64,000 bases of DNA, from positions 2,103,130-2,167,129 of the forward strand of contig SCFE01000030.1 in assembly GCA_004352715.1 (NCBI GenBank), given 5' to 3'. Positions within the stretch are counted from its first letter, which is position 1; every line of letters begins with the position of its first letter. The translations under genes were made by a program, and so were the position numbers. Origin of the DNA: Hofstenia miamia. Taxonomy: Eukaryota; Xenacoelomorpha; Acoela. The notes beneath the pieces are model-generated. The model worked only from the letters and a program-made list of their open reading frames with translations, had not been told where the DNA came from and ran no database searches. Below, in pieces: positions 53,944 through 64,000 of the stretch.

Positions 53944-54478
53944 ATAAAATAAGATATTCTTTATTCAGATAAATATTAACAATTATAAACTGGTAAATTA
54001 TCTANNNNNNNNNNNNNNNNNNNNNNNNNNNNNNNNNNNNNNNNNNNNNNNNNNNNNNNNNNNNNNNNNNNNNNNNNNNNNNNNNNNNNNNNNNNNNNNN
54101 NNNNNNNNNNNNNNNNNNNNNNNNNNNNNNNNNNNNNNNNNNNNNNNNNNNNNNNNNNNNNNNNNNNNNNNNNNNNNNNNNNNNNNNNNNNNNNNNNNNN
54201 NNNNNNNNNNNNNNNNNNNNNNNNNNNNNNNNNNNNNNNNNNNNNNNNNNNNNNNNNNNNNNNNNNNNNNNNNNNNNNNNNNNNNNNNNNNNNNNNNNNN
54301 NNNNNNNNNNNNNNNNNNNNNNNNNNNNNNNNNNNNNNNNNNNNNNNNNNNNNNNNNNNNNNNNNNNNNNNNNNNNNNNNNNNNNNNNNNNNNNNNNNNN
54401 NNNNNNNNNNNNNNNNNNNNNNNNNNNNNNNNNNNNNNNNNNNNNNNNNNNNNNNNNNNNNNNNNNNNNNNNNNNNNN

Positions 54479-54511
<33 letters not shown>

Positions 54512-57457
54512 TAATCTTATAAGTTAGCACCACAACATTGCAAATGAATGATCTCATATTATTAATCTGGAATCGCCAATCATACTTTGCAATTTCAGCA
54601 ATGCCATTTTGCTAATGTATTTGCATTTATTATATTTTTCAGTTTGCCTAATGATGTCAGGGAGTTTATTCAATTTATATGTAGCATGAAAAGAATGATT
54701 TTTTGGGTTCGCTCATAAATATTTATATACTCTTAAAACAATAATCTTTATTTTAAGCTTACAATATTGTAAATTACACTACAAACTACAAAGATGGTCT
54801 TTGATGAGAATAATTTCGGTGGATTGGTTTTTCTTAATTTTGATGCAGCGTATTCAGTTCTTTTGCTAATGAATTGTTTTAATGGATATTTTTGAGAGTA
54901 TTCAATGTGTTGATGTAATGCTTTGTCTTTTGCTTTAAAGATGTTAAAAATATTAAATTTTTTAGTAATAAGTTTATATTTAAACGCTTTCTTGTATATG
55001 TTGTTAAGCTTAGATAAAGATGTTTCTGATTCACCTACATATAATTGTATGCCGTAAATTATGATAGAATTAAATAAAATTTCAGTTTCGTCTTGATTTA
55101 AAAATATTTTCACTTTTAATATCATACAGAAATGTCTCATTGATCTTTTATAAACTTGAGCAATATGTTTTTTAAATGAAAGCTTGTTATTTATGGTAAA
55201 TCCAAGATATTTAATGTTTGTTACTGAAGAATAGCAATCAATGGTACAATGATTTCCAGCGACTTTCTATGATTAAACTCAAATTTGTTTTCTTCATACC
55301 AAGATTTGATCCTATTATTAATTGAATGTGTTAAATCTAAGTTTTCAAGAGTTGGAAGACAAATCAATGTATCATCAGTATATTTAATAATAGAACCATT
55401 TGTAATATATTTAATACATTCACAATTACAAGACTATTTTCTATATCCGAAAGTCCCCGTTGTTATATTTAACCATTTGTTGTCTATTGCCAATGAAACT
55501 ATCAAGTCAATTAATGATGTACGGATTTAAAAGTGTTTATTGTTCAACTTATCAAATAAAATGTAGTGATTTACATTGTCAAAGGTTTTCTTGATATCAA
55601 GGCTGACTAATCTTATATAATCATAATTTCCATTTATATATAAATGAATTTTGTAGTTCAATAACGGTATTTGTTGTTGTTCCATTTTTTCGGAATCTAT
55701 GCTGCTTTATATTTAAATGACTGTTGTAGATATCCTTGAAGTGAATGTTAAACACAAGTTTTTCAAAGGTTTTGACAGTATTGAAGTGATGCTAATTGGT
55801 CTTAAATTATGCATTTTGGAATTGGTTTTATTATGGCAGTTTTCCAAATTCTCAGAAACATAGTAGTTCTTAGCGATTCTTCAAAAAAAGGAAGTGTTTA
55901 AGCATATGCGAAAATATTTTAATAAACCAATATGGGATTCCATCGTATCCTCTTGATGTTTTTTGGGCGCTTTCAATAGATCATATACTTGATGCATTGT
56001 TCGTGATGGAATTTCTTGACTATCGCAACTATGAGTTCTAGGTTGTTTGTAATTCAAATCATTGAATATATTAGTAAACATTGTTGATGTCATTTGCATT
56101 AAGTTCTTTATTCATCTTTGATTGTGTATTGCGTCTGCGTCCCACATGGTGATTTACAGAAGTCCACCATTTGTTTGGATTTTTCCTTGAAATAGTTCTT
56201 TTAATTTCTTTATTAATTCTTTCAAACATTTTATTAGTTCTACCAAATTGCTTTTTACATATTAATTTGTTTTTTTCTAAATGAATATAGTTCATGGAGT
56301 CATGAAAATAGGATCCTATTAGTAATCTTATCGTTATGATTGGACATGTTCTGACAATACAATTCTTCATTGTCTGACAAAATCATGCAGTCCCTTCATC
56401 AATATAGCATCGCATGATTTCTTCAAATGCGTTAAAATTATATTATTGATTAAACGGTTTAGTTTTTTCAATGCTTTTTCTATTGATAGTTTGAAATTGA
56501 ATTATCACTTTTCCATACATGTTATAAGTATTTTTATGATCATACAGATAGAACTTGACAGCTCATCAACATTCAGATCAGTGAAATCACCGCCAATAAT
56601 AAAATCTAATGCTTGGTTACTAAGAATTAAATTTCTTTACAATCAGAAATACAAGATCGCATTTTCTTCAGCAACAGGTAAATTTGTTGGAGTATACAAT
56701 CCAGCAATATACATATTAAACACTATTTTGATCCACATTAATTCTATATTGATTGCTTCAGCAAATACTACGAGATTACTTTCAATTTTGCTTTTAACAT
56801 ACACCACCATCTCCCTGCTTTTTTCGAAATTTGGAGATCTTTTTTGTAACAAAAATATTCAGAGAGCTGAGGAGATAACTTACAGAAATTTCACAGTTAA
56901 ACCAAATTTCACAAACAATACAAACATCTATTTCATATGTGAGAATATCAATTAACAAAGAATTTAAATCTTTGATGTTTCTTAGAGATCTACAATCCTT
57001 GGAGCTTCTAGTTTTAAACAAGGTGAATAATTACAAATATTGTACATTTGACACGCCTTACTTGGTATAAAAGGAGTTACGTAATTGTTTAAATTAGAGT
57101 TAATTAGATAAGGATCTTGAAGATGTAAGGTTCTCTAGTTGTGTTAGTGAATCATCTGCTTTTGTTTTCAACATTATTACCTTCATAGTGGACAAATAAA
57201 TAGGACAATCTTTCGAAAAAGTAGGATGATTATATTTTTCAGGGTATGAAGTGCTGCAATTTACACATGAAAGATTTAGATGGATTGTTTATTTGGACAA
57301 TTTGTATATATGTGATTTTCTGCACAGAACATGCACACATGTGATTTTTTAAACACTCATTTCCTGAGTGTCCATACATTCCAGTTAGAACACATAAGTG
57401 CTTAAAAATGTTCAATGACCTTACACATCTGAAGACCAAAATGCCTGATGTTGTCAA
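53942..57457 (-). mobile_element. CR1/Jockey-like LINE, near full-length but decayed
   Basis: Read on the minus strand: an ORF1-type zinc-knuckle segment (YGHSGNECLKNHMCACS and spaced Cys) at 57,130-57,457. Then an APE endonuclease start (IDVCIVCEIWFN, GDGGVC) at 56,600-57,021, with the RT fingers (VSLDIKKTFDNVNHYILF) near 55,580. The catalytic motif IIKYTDDT is near 55,380, and a C-terminal region (IYNIVSLK) ends at 54,748. Frame changes and stops throughout. The likely 3' end is at 53,942 with AATAAA at 53,960-53,965. A 474-N gap interrupts it. Confidence 0.8.
54005..54478. other. Assembly gap, 474 N
   Basis: 474 N, the only gap here that is not 1,000, so probably size-estimated. A (TA)n run follows at 54,479-54,507. 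Confidence 0.99.
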
Positions 57458-57799
57458 GCAAGAATATATATATATATATATATAGCAGTAAGATTGTGTA
57501 ATTTAGAATTTCGTGAAATCCCTAAAATTTCAGTGAAGTTTTGAAATTGTTATTTCACTTAAAAACTTCATAAAGCAACTAAATTGTAAGAGTTGGGGTT
57601 AGGGTTATTGTAAGGTTTGGTATTTTTTCAATAAATACATGAAGTATTTAGGCACTTTAATGTTCTTATGACGGTAGGGAAGTGAAATACCAATTTTACA
57701 ATTTTACTGAATTTTATGGATTTCACGAATTTCCTAAATACACAATTTTACTGTAACATATATATATAGCTTTTAGAAAAAAATATCTCCTAAATTCTA

Positions 57800-58450
57800 G
57801 AAGTTATATACCTTTGGAACCCTAACATTATTGAGATTAAGCGTTAATGCTGAAACATCGTAATTTTCCATAGAATGATGCAAAATACAAAATTCTGTTT
57901 TACTTTCAGTTATAAGTAACTTATGCATGTCGAAATACTTTTGACAATTTGTTGCAATTGAGTGCTACAAATTTAATTGCTAAATGCATCGATAAATTAT
58001 CGGTGAATGTGCAGGTATCATTGGCAAATTGAATTAAACTACAATCAGTTATCGTATGCATTTCGTTTACAGGCGCGTATCGAGAATTTCTAGAGGGATT
58101 CTTATCCGAGACATATAGGCCTAAGTAGTTTTGATTATATATTATATATAAAGATGTACAAATTTAAACAAACGCTTAAATAAATAAAGCAATAGAGTAA
58201 CAATTAACTGATCTACTTTTTTGCACCTTATGTCAAACAAAAAGACTGTTCATCAATATATCGACCAGATCGTATGAGAATGAGTTGAAATTGGCCTGCA
58301 GAGGGGTGGGGTGATTCGCAAAGGCCCCCTAAATACGCCCAGGTAGTTTACATACATACTGAAAAGAAGGTGACCTAAAATTATCCCCTGAGGAACGCCA
58401 TTGTATATAAATAATATAATCATGTTTTAAGTGACCGTGGTATGTCGAAA
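57800..58450 (-). mobile_element. Second LINE reverse transcriptase fragment, split by a MITE
   Basis: On the minus strand, NGVPQGIILGHLLFSMYVN (RT block 4) at 58,350-58,410, then after the inserted MITE, CSLIQFANDTCTF (catalytic block, with the first Asp changed to Asn) near 58,020. DMHKLLITESKTEF follows near 57,920 in a shifted frame. Decayed. Confidence 0.8.
58063..58351. mobile_element. 273-bp hAT-type MITE nested in a LINE
   Basis: Element 58,071-58,343, starting AGGCGCGTAT and ending ATACGCCCAGG. Flanking repeats TCGTTTAC (58,063-58,070) and TAGTTTAC (58,344-58,351) match at 7 of 8. Removing the element and one copy joins the reverse transcriptase frame without a shift, which fixes its borders. 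Confidence 0.9.
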
Positions 58451-58451
58451 T

Positions 58452-60600
58452 ATGACTAGAAACTACTATTCCTATAGACTGTAAATTTTTATTTTATTAA
58501 TTTAATTATGAAGTTTTGCAAGAAAAAAGTTCTGTGCAATAATGATATTCCGGAAAATTTAAAAACTGCGACTACACAAATTAGGCATTCTCATGAAACT
58601 GCTGAAAAAGCATATCTTAGTATTAAATTAGAAGAATTGGCAAAATTTAAAAGGGAAGGTCGGAAGAGATACTTATACATAAACGGATGTATAATAATAG
58701 TTCTTACAAAATGTATACCATAGAGAGAGATATAATAATGTGTACATCAAGAACAGAGATGGAATTGGATCGGATCTACATTTTGAGAAAATTTCAGATC
58801 CAAAATTTTTTAAAAATTGTCCATATACATTTTATACATTACGCACATTTTTATATTGAATACCAATTTAATGATACTAATATAATTTGGGATGCTCTTC
58901 AATAAAAAATTCTCATGTAAGATGCAACTTATAATGCCAAGATCAATTTAGTTTTCAGAAAATTCGTGTCAATTGTAATCACTAATACAAAAATTATTAT
59001 AGAGTCATTCCTTCGGCATAGCAATAGGGCATTAATTTATTTAATGTTGCTTTTATATAATTTAATCTAATAACCAATTTCAATGAAAAATTTAAAATTA
59101 ATATTTAAATTTCAAATTCCGTTGGAAAACTGAATTTTTCTATCACGGATTTTAATACACTCACTTCAAATTTATTTAATGTCTTGCAATACATATTTTG
59201 GGTTTTTTATCTTATTGTTTGAAACAACTTAAATTGGCAATTCATAGTAACATGGCAAAATGGTCATTTTTGGATTTGGACATAATAATATTAATAAGGA
59301 GCTAATATCATTAGAAACTCAAAAATTTAAACTATAAATATATTATGATCATAGTCAGGGGCGCAAATACATTTTTTGAGCCTGGAAAGGTCAAATTTAT
59401 AACTAAGTCATCAGATCAAATATAAGAAAAATTTTCGTGAAATGATAGACAGTCGTCAACATTATGTCACATAACTACCTGAACAGAGTAAATGGAATAT
59501 AATGTAATACTTGATTATACATATTTAAAGCGTTCTTTTTTTTACTTCAATAGCTTTTATTTATCTGATATGTACATTCACCTACGCATTTTACAAATTT
59601 TGCAAAATTTGTACAATATAAACATATACAATTATTTACAAAATTATAAATATACACAGATAATAACCATACATAGTATACAGACAGGCTACACTATATT
59701 AAATATTAAAATACACACATTTAAAAATACATACACAATATATTTACAAGTTAAAATTTCTTTTCTCCGCAACTCAGTTTCTCAAACCTCTGTTACCAGA
59801 GAATGAGAAGTCATTCCCATGCATTACACAACTTACCATTAATTACATTTAAGCATATATTTTACTTTGCTTTGTAAGCAGATGCACTGCTGTCATTGGT
59901 GATTTCATAACATGAATTTGTATGTATCAATAAATACATTTTGATTACTGGAGGAATTAAGAAAACCGTTCTGCAATCTGTATAAACACAAATTATTTCC
60001 ATAGACAAGTTACTCTCAATTAAAATATTCATCATAGCGATTAAATATAATGTGTAAAGGTGAGAGATAGTATTTTTAATATGGAAGACATCCCCCTACC
60101 GAAACTGCAGATTCCGAGCAATACAGCAACTGTCAAAGCAATATTTGTTAATATTTTGATTCTTTATTAACAAAGCAACCCTCAACCTTGATTTTTTGGA
60201 TCAAGAGACTCAATTGGACATAGCAAAATAACTGTTTTAATGTAAACTTGCATTTAACATTGTTTAAAAGTATTCCAGAAGTGATTGAACCATTATCAAC
60301 GGGTATATTTTTCACTGCTTAAGGTTATACAAAATCACTAGAATTGAGTCATAAACAGTGTACGAATAAAAATAATTAGTTGACAATCAACTACCTAAAC
60401 TGCGTAACAGCGAAATTCAATAAGTTGGCTCATTTCTAAAATTAAATAGTCTGATTAAATTTAAGAAAATATAGAATCGGTGAGTGCATAGGGTCCAGCA
60501 ATAATTATAAATTTACAAAATTATTGGGATCATGGTACTATTGGAAATCGGAATTTGCAAAAACCATAGTACCAAGGAAAGTCATTCCCCCCTCTCTCTC
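58452..60600. other. AT-rich intergenic stretch
   Basis: No gene recognised. At 59,357 a possible hAT terminus (CAGGGGCGCAAATAC) has no partner. The minus strand of 59,490-59,820 resembles a LINE 3' end, with AATAAA followed by a short A run near 59,530. Confidence 0.45.
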
Positions 60601-60617
60601 TATATATATATATATCA

Positions 60618-60937
60618 GACTTGTCAACGAGCCGAGCTTGAGCACAGTATTTGATACACAACGAGCCTATTTTAGGCAAGTTTATAGTTCTGATTTTTAA
60701 TTTGATTATGGAGCTCTTTTTATTTTTTGCAGTCAGTATGCCTTTTCTATAATCTTATTAATGAAATGCTTATTAAATAATAGGAAGAGCTATGTAAAAA
60801 ACTTTTTGAGCACAATATTTTTAAAAAAATACCGAGCTAAAACGAGCCTCATTCAAAGATTTTTTGTGGCGAGCCGAGCCGAAGTTACACAAAATTTAAA
60901 CGAGCCGAGCTTGGAAATGTCGGCTCGTTNATTTTAA
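60618..60937. mobile_element. GAGCCGAGC-rich MITE-like element
   Basis: ACGAGCCGAGCTTG near the left end and GAGCCGAGCTTGGAAATGTC with CGGCTCGTT at the right end give inverted and direct copies of the same motif about 320 bp apart. One ambiguous base (N) sits at 60,930. No target duplication was recognised. Confidence 0.55.
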
Positions 60938-61465
60938 TATGAAATAAAATAGTTTTTGTATCATCCGCGCAATACTTAGAAGTATTCATTGGTTATATTA
61001 GTATAATTATTCTAACTAATATGGTAAGAAATACAATTACAATGTTGTAGAGATTTCAAAAGAGCTGAGAAGTTCTTGTAAAGCGTGTAAAAATATAACA
61101 ATTCAATAAATACAAAAACTATTTTCATATAGATTTATTTTTTACAAAATGCTTCTTGTAATTCTTGATGTTAGGTTTTGTAAATTCAAAGGCTGATTAC
61201 ATTAATCTCAGTAGATTGGGCTCAATTTTCTTCATATGCAAAAATAGTATTAACTTGAAATTTATTTATTTGAACCAAAATGCAGATAAATTTTTTCTTT
61301 TATTATTGCAGAGCAAATTCCTTGCACATTTACATATTTAGGAACACTTCAATTACAGTTCACATAAATTACATTTTTTGCGGTAATAGATATGGAAATA
61401 AGATTAAAAAATTTTCCTCAGCAAAAGTTGGATAGAATTATTTTCAAAATTATATTATAATATAA

Positions 61466-61468
<3 letters not shown>

Positions 61469-61506
<38 letters not shown>
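61469..61506. repeat. (TA)n microsatellite
   Basis: TA run of about 18 units in intergenic sequence. Confidence 0.95.
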
Positions 61507-61508
<2 letters not shown>

Positions 61509-62788
61509 ATCTTAGAGGGAAATATTTGATTATGCAGTGGCACGCCGGAACATGTCCTTTTTAAATTTATATACAAACAACAGTTTGAAATATTAAGATA
61601 GATTTAAATATTGAATCCACTTTTCTTTTAATTCCTATAAAATATGCTACATCAAATTAAATTATACCATTAATGAACTAAATGCCAAAAATGGCAGAAG
61701 AATGTGCTAATAAAAATTCGTTGTAACTGATTACACTACCATAAGAGGCAGCTAACTAGCGTGAAAATATTATGCACTTAAATACAGCAATTGGTCAAGT
61801 ACGCACGGTCTTTCAACAGCATGTATTTGGAAATTACATACATATATATAAGTCGAGCTAACAAATAATTTTCAATCATCTTCATGTTTTCTATGCTCTC
61901 TGGAAACGAGCAACCTGATTTTGAAGGCCTTAAATTTTGATATTTGAATTAGAAATCTGCTATCATTTTAAGAGCATCACAAGGAATTCTTTTTAAAATT
62001 TAAGACGGATAAATTTTTTGAATAGTTGCCTTGTTAAATGACGTAAAAGAACCGAAAATTCAAGTTTGCATGTTGCGCACATGCTGATTAAATTTGAGTA
62101 ATAGTGTGGCTTTCACAAATTTGATGTACTCAAAATATAAGTTATTAAACTAAAACTACCTGAAAACTATCTCCATGAATTATGATAATTGACTATTTCA
62201 TATCCAATGTGAGTAAAAAACTATTATAAACTCTAGTAAAAGCTCTATCTTGAATATGTTTCATTTTTCAAAATCTCTTCTATGCAGGGATTATTCAAGT
62301 TGTATATCAATGTATTTTACACATAGCAGACAATTGAACATGTAGAAATGCTCAAACATCTAAAAACACAATACTTAGAAGGGCATTAATTAAAATAATG
62401 GCTTTTGTAATGAATTATAAATATCTTCTTGGAAAATGTTTCGGGCCCAAACCAAAGTTAATGGAAGTACAATACTAATGTTTTTTACTATTTCATGGAA
62501 ATATACCATTATAAAATTTAACATCTTAGAAAATAACGGTATTTACCTTATAGCTTTCAATGGATAACACTTTAAAAATGTATTCCCAATTTTGTTAAAA
62601 TATGAAATTCAATCAAAATTAAAAAAGATGTGCAGTGTATTTAGACTAATGGTTTTTTCATTTGCGTCAATACATAGTAGAATGGGCAAATTGATATAAT
62701 ATGCTAAGCTATTGTAGGATATATTTAATTTGCAGTAAAAATTTCATTATAGATGTTCACAAAAACATGGCAGTGATATATTATAATG
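61507..62788. other. AT-rich intergenic stretch
   Basis: Nothing recognised. Confidence 0.6.
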
Positions 62789-63117
62789 TATATTTGCAGG
62801 CGCGCTCCTAGAAAATTTCGAACGGGGGTCTGTTCAAATTTTTCTTCCTAAAAATATTATAAAACGATTATACATTTGCAAGTTATACCAAATCTAATCA
62901 TATTTTGCAAAAATTTTAATAATTTATGAGGTTCTTCATAAAAACTTTAAGGATTATTTATGGGAGCAGAATTTTTTAGAAAAAATTGTTCCTATCGAAT
63001 GAAAAAAATTTTTTATAGTAATAATCACATAAAAAGTCCGCAATCTCATATAATGTCTAAACCGTTTTTTGAAGAGGGAGGGTGGCCGTCACCCTTAAAA
63101 CCACGTCTGCAGATTTG
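62789..63117. mobile_element. 313-bp hAT-type MITE, same family as the nested copy
   Basis: Element 62,797-63,109 starting CAGGCGCGCTCCTAGAAAAT; the complement of the right end starts CAGACGTGG. The flanks TATATTTG and CAGATTTG match at 6 of 8. The left end is close to the MITE at 58,071 (CAGGCGCGTATCGAG), so both belong to one family. Confidence 0.7.
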
Positions 63118-63446
63118 TTTTTCAAAACTATTTGAAGCGCATTTTCACAAAAAGCTACTTGATTTTTAAGGTAAAATCTTTACTAACCTAGAAAACATAT
63201 TTTTATTAAAACGTTTAATTTTTGGCCAGAAGAGTTTCATTTTAATTTATAGAACGATATTAAAGACTCCTAAGCAGCCAAAGATCAAATATGATAGTAG
63301 ACACTTTAATTTGGAAGTATACGGTGAAAAAATTTTGAGCAAGATACATAGCTGCAATTAGCTCAAAATTTTTCGGTCACATCTGATCCTTCAACAAAAT
63401 TGTCTAAGTATTATATTTTACTGTTTCATATTTCAACATTAGTATT

Positions 63447-64000
63447 CTATAACAAACTGCTTAAAAATATTTTTGAAGAACATATACTACATTTTTCTGA
63501 AACATACAAAAACTTAATTGAATGAAGTTTTTCTAGAAGAGCTGATATTATTAAATTCTTTTCAAGGAATGACTCCGAAACATCGATAATTTCAAGTAAA
63601 GGAAGACAGGAACATAATAATGGAATGAACTCAGTACCTTCAGTTGAGGAACTTCTATTGATGTTGACATACTTTAAAGATTTTTTAGTAATATTACGGG
63701 ATTCATTTAGATTACCTGAGAATGAACAATTAACTGCCAAAAACGTTTTACATTCTTTTGGTAAAACTGAAAGTAATTCACTAAAATTGAAATTAAGTAA
63801 TCCACTATTTGAAATGTCCAACATTTGTAAGAAGCTTAAGGCACTCAAATTTTCTAACCAATTCTGTAAAACAGCATTTCTCATTATCAATTTTCTTAAT
63901 TTACTATGAATTAATAACTTTTTCGTTTGGAGGGACAAATTCGTTCCCGATATGTCAAGAAATTCATAACTAATTAAGGATTCATCGACACCACTTGGAA
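63447..64000 (-). CDS. Leucine-rich repeat protein, partial
   Basis: An open frame of 184 codons entering from the right edge and ending at a TAA/TAG-type stop at 63,447. It carries irregular leucine-rich repeats: ISYEFLDISGTNLSLQTKKL, LRKLIMRNAVLQNW, LSFLQMLDISNSGLLNFNFS and LPLLEIIDVSESFLE. The LDIS/IDVS elements mark the beta strands of about 25-30 residue repeats. A single Cys cluster (CSICSSK) is near the end. The repeats resemble cytoplasmic receptor-type or F-box LRRs but no other domain is in view, so the class is undecided. The N-terminal part is outside the window. Confidence 0.75.
   Translation of the reverse strand, partial: PSGVDESLISYEFLDISGTNLSLQTKKLLIHSKLRKLIMRNAVLQNWLENLSALSFLQMLDISNSGLLNFNFSELLSVLPKECKTFLAVNCSFSGNLNESRNITKKSLKYVNINRSSSTEGTEFIPLLCSCLPLLEIIDVSESFLEKNLIISALLEKLHSIKFLYVSEKCSICSSKIFLSSLL

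Noticed and set aside
59492-59806. 104-codon ORF on the plus strand
   Set aside because: Low-complexity I/Y/N/T-rich translation of AT-rich repeat sequence; looks like the antisense of a LINE 3' end.
1-64000. CRISPR arrays, bacterial operons, rRNA genes or an integrated virus
   Set aside because: No spaced direct-repeat array, no operon-like gene packing, no rRNA-like conserved segments and no viral structural or replication genes were recognised.

Overview
This is a stretch of an AT-rich invertebrate animal genome. Genes carry many GT-AG introns and are embedded in dense transposon remnants, (TA)n microsatellites and assembly gaps. The main evidence for an animal is a ryanodine receptor with a vertebrate-like N-terminal domain order, an OATP/SLCO transporter with a Kazal loop, and the transposon types (R4/Dong-like and CR1/Jockey-like LINEs, hAT, piggyBac, Tc1/mariner, Tigger, THAP). 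I cannot name the phylum from sequence alone.

Bases 1-25,942, minus strand: the N-terminal part of a ryanodine receptor (RyR) gene. I resolved 33 coding exons with consistent splice phases, 5,529 nt or 1,843 codons in one open frame. They cover the N-terminal beta-trefoil and MIR domains, first RIH, SPRY1, both RyR repeats, SPRY2, a charged linker, SPRY3 and the start of the second RIH. The ATG exon was not found, and the C-terminal two thirds, including the pore, lie beyond base 1. At least six introns are only 42-49 nt, while the larger ones hold transposons: a 1.6 kb inverted-repeat element, an R4/Dong-like LINE lying between TAA repeats, a 524 bp MITE and a piggyBac-type MITE.

Bases 25,943-31,494: a mostly empty intergenic stretch, then an intronless 592-codon SLCO-type organic anion transporter on the minus strand.

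Bases 31,500-41,700: a transposon cluster. It has several hAT-type elements, three of them with clear 8-bp target duplications, a tRNA-like sequence, a decayed LINE, a hAT transposase pseudogene with its terminal repeats, a Tc1 fragment, and a 265-codon gene of an uncharacterised family.

Bases 41,709-46,480: a block almost free of CpG (two in 4.8 kb) carrying a decayed mariner/Tc1 transposase and ending at a 1,000-N gap. It may be an assembly chimera or an old, heavily methylated segment.

Bases 47,481-64,000: further transposon remnants (LINEs, THAP-domain ORF, Tigger, hAT MITEs, one of them inserted inside a LINE reverse transcriptase) and, at the right edge, the start of a leucine-rich-repeat gene on the minus strand. 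Three gaps are exactly 1,000 N and one is 474 N.
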